Assembly: GCA_035556215.1 (NCBI GenBank)
Contig: DATMFI010000013.1
Coordinates: 27,605-91,604 of the forward strand
Length of the DNA: 64,000 nt
Direction of reading: 5' to 3'
Source: Palsa-892 sp035556215
GTDB taxonomy: Bacteria; Pseudomonadota; Alphaproteobacteria; Rhizobiales; Xanthobacteraceae
Under the pieces are notes generated by a model. It was given only the letters and a program-made list of their open reading frames with translations, had not been told where the DNA came from and ran no database searches. The number at the start of each line of letters is the position of its first letter. Position 1 is the first letter of the stretch. Below, piece after piece: positions 8,924 to 14,757 of the stretch. The position numbers and the translations under genes are program-made.

Positions 8924-9491
8924 TCGGACATGCTCCTTCGTTTCCGCGCGAGACATTCGCGCGGATTGGCTCTCCTCCCATTTCGGATCCCGGCGCGGCC
9001 GGGGCGTTTCTCTTTTCCCTCGATGCTCCGCGCGTTTGGGGCTTGCCCCATTCGCGCAAAACATAAGGGGGCCGGAGCGCCGCGTGGCGTCTCAGGCATT
9101 CCGTGGCCGCCTTCCGCGACGAACGGAGGACGGCGGGCGCCTCGCGGCGCTCCAGCATGACGATGCTCTCGCACCGCCTTCGGCGATTTTTGGCGTGGGG
9201 ACCGCACTTCCGGGTGCCGGTTACTTTGGCGGATCGCCTGGCGGCCTCGGGGAAGGCTTCGCGCGCGGCGTCGCCGCCGGTGCGAAGGCACTTCAACCGT
9301 GCCGCGGACGGGATCTCCCCGCCCAAACCGGTACCACGTCCAGCCGCGAAGGCAGCGGGCCTGTGTTACCCGCGGACGGTTACCTGACGCCTCCCGGTCC
9401 TCCGGCCACGTTAGCCGAAGGAGCGAGCGCCGCCCCCACCCCGCGAACACGACGCCTCATGAGCGCGCCCCTCGTGGGTGAGGTGATAGGA
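8924..9491 (-). other. Long GC-rich leader or intergenic region, copy A
   Basis: About 570 nt lie between a leftward promoter and the small gene at 8923. Several frames are open here, but they are Arg/Pro/Gly-rich, overlap one another and lack ribosome sites, so I do not call a gene. The stretch next to the promoter shares GCCCCTCGTGG (9467-9477) with the comparable region at 61.5 kb. It may be a structured leader or non-coding RNA. Confidence 0.4.
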
Positions 9492-9520
9492 ATATAAACA
9501 TATATCGTCGAGCTAGTCAA
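9492..9520 (-). promoter_or_regulatory. Leftward sigma-70-type promoter, copy A
   Basis: On the minus strand TTGACT (9520-9515) is followed after 17 bases by TTATAT (9497-9492), or after 18 by TATATT. This is a near-consensus housekeeping promoter, unusually strong for this GC-rich window. The same arrangement occurs at 61527-61555, again followed by CCACGAGGGGC. Confidence 0.6.
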
Positions 9521-9619
9521 GATATTTATTAAAAATTCATTCCTCCGCTGCCCACAGGAATGATATCTCTGGTCAGGTATTTCCCACCTCTCTCGCGAGT
9601 CGCAAAGTTAGAGGTTAAA

Positions 9620-9940
9620 ATGAAAAGAAATTTTCGATCGAGATTTTTTCTGCTGCAGGTTTTAAGTTTCGGATTTATTGCCTTCAGCAACTCGATCGCA
9701 GTTGCCCAAATGCATCAAGACTCTGAAGGGCGGTGGGTAAATGAAGCAGGAGGAAATATCTATGGGGATAGCAATTTCAATTTAGACGCCGATCCAAATT
9801 TTAATTTGGATGCAGACCCAAATTTTAATCTAGACGCCGATCCAAACTTTAACCTGGATGCGGATCCGAATTTTAATCTAGATGCAGATCCGAATTTTAG
9901 TCCGGACGGTGACCCTCGATACAAATATCGAAGAAGATAA
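9620..9940 (+). CDS. Secreted octapeptide-repeat protein (NFNLDADP repeats)
   Basis: A 106-residue protein. Residues 1-28 form a signal peptide (basic MKRNFRSR, hydrophobic core, cleavage after AVA). A short spacer follows, then six tandem octapeptides from residue 52. Five are exactly NFNLDADP and the last is NFSPDGDP. The tail is basic (RYKYRRR). Asp spacing in DADP and DGDP suggests calcium binding or a repetitive solenoid, but this is inference. The start is set by AGAGG five bases before ATG 9620. The gene is clearly AT-richer than its neighbours and uses rare-looking codons (TTA, AAT), so it was probably acquired. I do not recognise a family. Confidence 0.75.
   Translation: MKRNFRSRFFLLQVLSFGFIAFSNSIAVAQMHQDSEGRWVNEAGGNIYGDSNFNLDADPNFNLDADPNFNLDADPNFNLDADPNFNLDADPNFSPDGDPRYKYRRR
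9773..9916 (+). repeat. Six tandem 24-bp coding repeats
   Basis: Six consecutive 24-nt units encode NFNLDADP (the last NFSPDGDP). Units 1-5 give identical peptides but differ at many third positions, for example TTA/TTG/CTA/CTG for Leu and GCC/GCA/GCG for Ala. The repeats are therefore not recent copies, and the peptide has been kept by selection. Confidence 0.9.
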
Positions 9941-10059
9941 TTAAGAGCATTGATTCCTGTTCGTACAACTAATTCACCTCACAATCGCTGCCGGCCTGCT
10001 TGCGCGTCGAGGAAAACGCCGCCCTATCCTCCGTCCACAGTTGTGTTTATCCTCCTCGC

Positions 10060-10536
10060 ATGAGCCAAGCCTTCGTCAAGGAAAGCGACGCCGTCCGCTC
10101 GGACGAGTTGCCCGATCGCGAGATTTCGCCGCATCCGAATTACGTGACGGCCGAAGGCTTCGCGCTGATCGAGGCGCGCGTTGCCGAATTCCAGCGCGGC
10201 TACGCCGAGGCGCAGGCTGCGGATGACCGCCCCCGCCTCGCCCGCGCCGCGCGCGAATTGCGCTACTGGACGGCGCGGCGGCAATCGGCCCGGCTTGTCC
10301 CGCCCGGCGAGGATGACGGGCGCATCCGTTTCGGCAGCCGCGTCACGCTGCGCGGCGAAGGCGGCGAGCGCAGCTATCGCATCGTCGGCGAGGACGAGGC
10401 CGATCCCGCGCAGGGCTCGCTCTCTTATGTCTCGCCGCTCGCCCGAGCGCTGACCGGCAAGGAGGAAGGCGACCGCGTGACGATCGGCGCGGGCGATGCC
10501 CTGAGAGAATTCGAGATTGTCCGCGTGCGCACGTAG
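10060..10536 (+). CDS. GreA/GreB-family transcription factor-like protein
   Basis: A 158-residue protein. The N-terminal part resembles the coiled coil of Gre factors (YVTAEGFALIEARVAEFQRGYAEA, then an Arg/Ala-rich helix). The C-terminal FKBP-like domain carries RIRFGSRVTLRGEGGERSYRIVGEDEADPAQGSLSYVSPLARALTGKEEGD. Family members bind the RNA polymerase secondary channel and rescue or modulate stalled complexes. It could equally be the related Rnk type. The start at 10060 (MSQAFVKESD) fits the family. A frame-compatible upstream start at 10000 has no support. No clear ribosome site is seen. Confidence 0.85.
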   Translation: MSQAFVKESDAVRSDELPDREISPHPNYVTAEGFALIEARVAEFQRGYAEAQAADDRPRLARAARELRYWTARRQSARLVPPGEDDGRIRFGSRVTLRGEGGERSYRIVGEDEADPAQGSLSYVSPLARALTGKEEGDRVTIGAGDALREFEIVRVRT

Positions 10537-10610
10537 AGCGCTTGGGCGCGAAGACTCCGGTCGCGGCGGGCCGGCTTAAGTAATCGTTGCGTCAATTCAT
10601 CATTGCGAGT

Positions 10611-10638
10611 GAAGCTCCGGCCGCCCGGCCGGGGCTTC
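10611..10638. terminator. Hairpin between convergent genes
   Basis: A 13-bp stem (10611-10623 with 10626-10638, one G-T pair) with a two-base loop sits between the GreA-like gene and the convergent SRAP gene. The flanking CATTGCGAGTGAAG resembles a dispersed palindrome common in relatives. It may act as a bidirectional terminator, but T tracts are poor. Confidence 0.5.
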
Positions 10639-10656
10639 CTTGCATTTGCGCGCGTG

Positions 10657-11352
10657 TCACTGCGCCGCCGCTTCCTCTTCCGCTTCTTCCTCCATCAGCG
10701 CGGCATCATCGTTGCGCACCGAATTCACCCGCGCGCCCACGCGCCACATCTTCATCAGCGAAGCCGGGAACGGCCGCAGAAGATCGTCCGCTTCCGGCGC
10801 ATCGGAAAGCCAGCGCACATAATCGTCCGGCTGCAGGATGACCGGCATGCGCTCGTGAATCTCGCGCATCAATTCGTTCGCCTCGCAGGTGACGATCGCG
10901 AAGGTGCGCTGCCATTCGCCGTTCGGGTCTTTCCAGTTCTCCCACAGCGCCGCGAGGCCGAACGGCGCGCCGCTTTTGAGCCCGATGGCATAGGCCTGCT
11001 TTCGCGGCTTGCCGCTCGCGTGCCATTCGAAAAACGCATCGACCGGCACGATGCAGCGGCGTTTCGCATAGGCCTCGCGGAACATCGGCAGGCGCCGCAC
11101 CGTCTCGGCGCGGGCGTTGATGGGCTTCGGCCCGCCACGCGCGTCCTGCATCCAGGACGGAATGAGGCCCCACCTGAGCGGCGACATCGAGACTTCGCCG
11201 CTCGCGGGGTTGCGGCGGATGACGAGGAGATCCTGCCCCGGCGCGCCGTTGTAGCGCGGCGGAATATTGCCGCCCTCGCCCGCGCGCGTTTCCGTCGCCT
11301 CGACGATGGAGAGCCCCGCGACACCGCTCTTTTGCACGATCCGCCCGCACAT
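10657..11352 (-). CDS. SRAP-family abasic-site protein (YedK/HMCES-like)
   Basis: A 231-residue SOS-response-associated peptidase. After Met removal the catalytic Cys2 (MCGR) becomes N-terminal and forms a thiazolidine crosslink with abasic sites in single-stranded DNA. Other family residues are present: PRYNGAPGQ, INARAETV, the glutamate in VPVDAFFEW, and HERMPVIL. The C-terminus is a run of Glu/Ala. It stands alone and is convergent with the GreA-like gene. Despite the family name I see no clear LexA box directly in front of it. Confidence 0.92.
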   Translation of the reverse strand: MCGRIVQKSGVAGLSIVEATETRAGEGGNIPPRYNGAPGQDLLVIRRNPASGEVSMSPLRWGLIPSWMQDARGGPKPINARAETVRRLPMFREAYAKRRCIVPVDAFFEWHASGKPRKQAYAIGLKSGAPFGLAALWENWKDPNGEWQRTFAIVTCEANELMREIHERMPVILQPDDYVRWLSDAPEADDLLRPFPASLMKMWRVGARVNSVRNDDAALMEEEAEEEAAAQ

Positions 11353-11492
11353 GGCGGCAAGCTAGTCGAACGCCAGCACGCCCGCTGCGTTTCGCGGCAC
11401 GATGTCCACGGATTTCGGAACCATCCGCGCCGCCCGCGATTAGCCCTGCACAACGGATTTTCCGCAACAGAACGCAACAGAAGGAGTGGACG

Positions 11493-11693
11493 ATGGATTG
11501 GAACCGTGTCGAGGGTAATTGGAAGCAGTTCAAGGGCGAGGTCAAGAAACAGTGGGGCGCGCTCACCGATGACGACCTCACCGAGATCGCCGGCAACCGC
11601 GACAAGCTCGAAGGCAAGTTGCAGGAGCGCTACGGCAAGCAGCGCGATGCCATCCGCGATGAAGTCGACAACTGGACGTCGCGCCTGAATTGA
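11493..11693 (+). CDS. CsbD family stress protein
   Basis: A 66-residue, highly charged helical protein (MDWNRVEGNWKQFKGEVKKQWG, then GNRDKLEGKLQERYG), a textbook CsbD sequence. Members are induced by general stress in many bacteria, but their biochemical role is unknown. A GGAG ribosome site precedes the ATG. The gene is followed by its own terminator and another probable stress gene. Confidence 0.92.
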   Translation: MDWNRVEGNWKQFKGEVKKQWGALTDDDLTEIAGNRDKLEGKLQERYGKQRDAIRDEVDNWTSRLN

Positions 11694-11706
11694 CCGGCGC
11701 GAAGCG

Positions 11707-11741
11707 AAGCCGCTCCCGAATTCCGGGGGCGGCTTTCGTTT
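11707..11741 (+). terminator. Terminator of the CsbD gene
   Basis: A 12-bp stem (11707-11718 with 11724-11735, one G-T pair) begins 14 nt after the stop and is followed by TCGTTTG. Confidence 0.7.
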
Positions 11742-11802
11742 GCGCGCATATTAGCGGAACCGCGGCGCGGCGGCCGCGTTGCCTATGAAAGGGAGAATTC
11801 CA

Positions 11803-12222
11803 ATGCAGAACGGCAATGGCAGGCAAGACAAGCTCGACGAAGCCCTTGAAGACTCCTTCCCCGCTTCCGATCCCGTCTCGATGACCCAGCCAAGTTCGCG
11901 CAGCGGCGCGCCCAGGCAGCACGGCCAGACCGGCAAGCAGGCGGTCAAGGACACCATCGAATCCGCCAAAGACACCGCGCGCACCCTCAAGCGGGAAGTC
12001 AGCCGCCGCATCGAGCCCGATTACCTCTGGCTCGGCGGCGCATTTATTCTCGGCTGCATGGTGGGCCTTGCCGCCAGCAACGCGCCCTCCGCCTTCGGCA
12101 GCCGCGGCTATGGCGAGCGCCTGATGGATGAAGGCGGCCGCTTGCGGCGCGGGCTTTCGCGCCGCGCCGGGGATATGCAGCTGCAGAAAAAGCTCTCCCA
12201 GCTGATCGACCGGTTGAGCTAG
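11803..12222 (+). CDS. Small membrane-anchored protein with DEALEDSFPASDPVS motif
   Basis: A 139-residue protein. The N-terminal motif KLDEALEDSFPASDPVSMTQPSS is widespread in small alphaproteobacterial proteins of unknown role. A basic linker follows, then one membrane helix (about residues 82-100, YLWLGGAFILGCMVGLAAS) and a basic tail. The start at 11803 is chosen for GGGAG upstream; ATG at 11785 is an alternative. It ends one base before the convergent DUF4239 gene. Given the CsbD neighbour, a stress-related role is plausible but unproven. Confidence 0.75.
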   Translation: MQNGNGRQDKLDEALEDSFPASDPVSMTQPSSRSGAPRQHGQTGKQAVKDTIESAKDTARTLKREVSRRIEPDYLWLGGAFILGCMVGLAASNAPSAFGSRGYGERLMDEGGRLRRGLSRRAGDMQLQKKLSQLIDRLS

Positions 12223-13014
12223 CTAGCGGCTCCTTGCCGGCAAGCTGCTGAAGTCTTTGAGCACCGTCGCGAGCGGCTCGGATGTGACCCGCACTGAGCT
12301 TGCAAACGGATGGTCGAAGGCCGCGACGATCAGCAGCCCGCAAAACAGCAGCACCGACAAAACGGCGGTCATCGCCGCTTGCGCACGGATGTTGGGGGTG
12401 CCGAAAAACAGCGTGAAGCCGATCGTGCCGAGCGCGCCGATGATCAGCGTCACCCACAGCACCGCGGGCACGACGCCGTTCGAGGCAAACAGCCGCGCCC
12501 GGCGCAATTGCGTTATGCGATCCAGAAGCCGCAGCAATTCGCCATAGGTGACGACATCGCCAGGTGCCGAAACATTGATGTCGAGGAATTCGGCGTAAAG
12601 CTTGTCGAGCGCGAGCTTCGCCTCGCCGCTCGCCTGGCCCTTCGCCATGGTTGCGAATTCCTGCCCGATCACCGCGCGCAAATAATCGTTCAGCGCGCTG
12701 CGCAGATGCTGGCCGTGATCGCCGGGCAGATCATTGGAGATCCGGTAGACCGTCGCGGCGGCCGCCGCCTCTTGCGAAACCACGCTGTCGGCATCGTTGA
12801 ACTTCTGCCACACGACGACAACGACGAAGGCGAGCAGCACCGCATAGAGCACGCTGACGGTCGCGAATTTGAAACCGGCGACCTCGTTGTTGATCTTCAG
12901 GGTTTTGAAATCCACGTAGCGCCGCACGATGAACGGCCCCGTGACGGCAAGAAGCGTCGGCACGCCGACGATCAGGATCGCGGCCTGCCAGGTCGGCAAC
13001 GTCGTCAGAAACAT
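12223..13014 (-). CDS. DUF4239 membrane protein
   Basis: A 263-residue inner-membrane protein. Two N-terminal helices (about 13-28 and 50-68) are followed by a soluble region of about 120 residues and two C-terminal helices (about 183-202 and 213-231). The sequence VVVVVWQKFNDADSVVSQEAAAAATVYRIS is typical of DUF4239, a family with bestrophin-like topology and no established function. Its stop abuts that of the convergent upstream gene with no spacer. Confidence 0.8.
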   Translation of the reverse strand: MFLTTLPTWQAAILIVGVPTLLAVTGPFIVRRYVDFKTLKINNEVAGFKFATVSVLYAVLLAFVVVVVWQKFNDADSVVSQEAAAAATVYRISNDLPGDHGQHLRSALNDYLRAVIGQEFATMAKGQASGEAKLALDKLYAEFLDINVSAPGDVVTYGELLRLLDRITQLRRARLFASNGVVPAVLWVTLIIGALGTIGFTLFFGTPNIRAQAAMTAVLSVLLFCGLLIVAAFDHPFASSVRVTSEPLATVLKDFSSLPARSR

Positions 13015-13260
13015 GGAGACAGCCCCCGCTGCGGTTCTTCTATGGATAGCGCAGCCGGGGCTTTCGCAAAAGCCGCGCCAAATTATCGCGTTTGGCGCTT
13101 GAGGCGCTCAGCCTGCGCGCGCGGCCATCGCCGGCATTCGCCGCGCGGATGGCGAGCAGATGGTTCCGCTGAAATTCCGGGTTCCCGCAAAAAATATTGC
13201 CGGAACGCGGCACGGCTTCCGGCGTTTGCTTACAGCGGGGAATGCAAGCCTGTGCACATC

Positions 13261-13315
13261 CATGCAAACCATCATGCAAACCATTTCGATGAACCAGTCC
13301 AGATGAACCAGTCCA
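13261..13315 (+). repeat. Two adjacent short tandem duplications in a 5' leader
   Basis: CATGCAAACCAT occurs twice head to tail (13261-13284). Three bases later GATGAACCAGTCCA occurs twice (13288-13315). The second array ends directly at the AAGGAG ribosome site of the DUF1236 gene. The copies are perfect and therefore probably recent. Confidence 0.9.
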
Positions 13316-13329
13316 AAGGAGACGCTTCC

Positions 13330-13734
13330 ATGAAGAAACTTGCATTTCTGCTCGGCGCCGCGGCGCTTGCTGCCGCGCCGCTCGCGGCGAACGCCCAGAG
13401 CGATACGGCCGTCGGCGCCGGTACCGGCGCTGTGACCGGCGCCATTGTCGGCGGGCCGGTTGGTGCCGCAGTCGGCGCGGGTGTCGGCGCCATCGCGGGC
13501 GGCATTTCGGATGCCAACCGCACGAGGTTCAACGAGTACGTCGTTCACGAACGTCCGCGCTCGTTCCGTTATGAAGGCGACGTGCGCGTCGGCGTCATGC
13601 TGCCGCGTGACCGCGTGACCTATTACGAAGTGCCGCGCGAATACGGCGTTACGAAGTACCGTTACACCGTGGTCAATGATCGCACCGTTCTGGTCGATCC
13701 GGGCTCCGGCCGCGTCGTTCAGGTCATCGACTAA
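13330..13734 (+). CDS. DUF1236 protein with glycine-zipper region
   Basis: A 134-residue secreted protein. The signal peptide runs to about residue 22 (ANA before Q). Residues 24-60 are a Gly/Ala/Val glycine-zipper segment (AVGAGTGAVTGAIVGGPVGAAVG). The C-terminus is DUF1236 (VPREYGVTKYRYTVVNDRTVLVDPGSGRVVQVID). Such proteins are frequent envelope proteins in Hyphomicrobiales, without known biochemistry. The start is supported by AAGGAG nine bases upstream. Two tandem duplications lie in its leader. Confidence 0.85.
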   Translation: MKKLAFLLGAAALAAAPLAANAQSDTAVGAGTGAVTGAIVGGPVGAAVGAGVGAIAGGISDANRTRFNEYVVHERPRSFRYEGDVRVGVMLPRDRVTYYEVPREYGVTKYRYTVVNDRTVLVDPGSGRVVQVID

Positions 13735-13787
13735 CCGGCGTAATGGGTACAAGCACTTAAGCGGTACTTGTCCAAATTGATAAATAC

Positions 13788-13814
13788 CCCCGCCGCGCCC
13801 CGCGCGGCGGGGTT
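13788..13814 (+). terminator. GC hairpin after the DUF1236 gene
   Basis: An 11-bp perfect GC stem (13788-13798 with 13802-13812) with a three-base loop is followed only by TT. It lies 54 nt past the stop and is probably a weak terminator. Confidence 0.5.
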
Positions 13815-13899
13815 GCCGCACCGCTCTTTACGTCATTCAGGCGAGTGCTAGCCTCTCGTTCCGCGCCGGCGATTCCGCCGGGCATAGGGAGTGACCTCG

Positions 13900-14130
13900 A
13901 TGAAAGCTATCCTGCTCGCTGCCGCGTTTGTCTTTGCCGCCAGCGCGGCGCAAGCCGAGTCCTGCGCGGCAAGCTCCGCCAAGCTTTCGGGTGCCGCGAA
14001 GACCAGCCATATGAAGAAGTGCGAAAACGACGCCAAGGCTGCTTGCGACAAGCAGGCCGCCGACAAGAAGCTCTCGGGCGCCGCGAAAAACTCCTTCACC
14101 AAGAAGTGTGTCACCGACGCCGTCGGCTGA
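13900..14130 (+). CDS. PsiF-repeat secreted protein
   Basis: A 76-residue periplasmic protein with a signal peptide (cleavage around AQA before ESC) and two PsiF-type repeats: KLSGAAKTSHMKKCENDA and KLSGAAKNSFTKKCVTDA. Each repeat contributes a Cys, and two further Cys give possible disulfides. E. coli PsiF is phosphate-starvation induced, but the function of the domain is unknown. The start at ATG 13900 is preferred over GTG 13891 because AGGGAG lies nine bases upstream. Confidence 0.85.
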   Translation: MKAILLAAAFVFAASAAQAESCAASSAKLSGAAKTSHMKKCENDAKAACDKQAADKKLSGAAKNSFTKKCVTDAVG

Positions 14131-14150
14131 TCCGCAATTTTTGCCCATCA

Positions 14151-14182
14151 AAAAACCCGGCGTCGCGAGACGCCGGGTTTTT
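14151..14182. terminator. Bidirectional terminator
   Basis: The stem pairs AAAAACCCGGCGTC with GACGCCGGGTTTTT across a GCGA loop. It has T-runs on both strands and lies between the convergent PsiF and cold-shock genes. Confidence 0.9.
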
Positions 14183-14212
14183 CATCTGGAAGGATAATCC
14201 TTCCGTGATTGC

Positions 14213-14416
14213 TTAGACCGACTTCAAATTCGCTGCCGCCGTCTTGCCGCGCTCGGTGACGATTTCGAAGGACACCTTCTGGCCTTCGTTGAGCGTGTGC
14301 ATACCGGAACGCTCAACGGCCGAAACGTGCACGAACACGTCCTTGCCGCCGTCTTCCGGCTGGATAAATCCGTAGCCCTTCTGGGTGTTGAAGAACTTCA
14401 CGGTCCCTACAGGCAT
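14213..14416 (-). CDS. Cold-shock protein (CspA family)
   Basis: A 67-residue single OB-fold domain with RNP1 KGYGFIQP and RNP2 VFVHVSAV, ending AAANLKSV. It is a single-stranded nucleic-acid-binding RNA chaperone. A second, similar copy lies at 59609-59812. The long upstream gap suggests a regulated leader, as for other csp genes. Confidence 0.95.
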   Translation of the reverse strand: MPVGTVKFFNTQKGYGFIQPEDGGKDVFVHVSAVERSGMHTLNEGQKVSFEIVTERGKTAAANLKSV

Positions 14417-14757
14417 CTTAGTCTTCCTCGTTTCCTGTTAATCGTCCGTCCGACGGGTATCGTCGGAACGGGCGCATCCGTTTTTGGAGTTGTCTTGATC
14501 GCGGGCCAAAAGCCGGAGTCAGAAAACAAGCCGCCGAAAACCGATCTCGCAGGCGCGAATAGACCTAAATCTGTGAAAACGGTCAAGCTGAACCGGTATG
14601 CAATGTGACGGCCGTCACACTTCATCGTCCATTTATTGTCATTCCAACCGCCGATTAACACAGTTCCGGTAGGGGTCTGGGCCCGGATGCCAAAAGAATG
14701 ACCATATTCCGCGAAGTAAAACTTAAGCTAGTTGCAGGCATACAGAATACGAGACTG
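14417..14757 (-). other. Intergenic region upstream of csp and downstream of cckA
   Basis: This 341-nt gap lies between two minus-strand genes. It has no convincing gene: its two open frames are short and lack ribosome sites. On the minus strand it must contain the csp promoter and probably a long 5' leader. No strong terminator for cckA is evident. Confidence 0.5.

Noticed and set aside
8746..9450. 234-codon minus-strand frame in the copy A leader
   Set aside because: Arg/Pro/Gly-rich, overlaps the better supported gene at 8702-8923 in another frame and lacks a ribosome site.
9773..9916. CRISPR-like regular repeats
   Set aside because: The 24-bp units are contiguous without spacers, vary at third codon positions and are in frame within a signal-peptide-bearing gene.
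12310..13329. Long N-terminal extension in frame with the DUF1236 gene
   Set aside because: It runs antisense through DUF4239, whereas the true start at 13330 has a ribosome site and a signal peptide.
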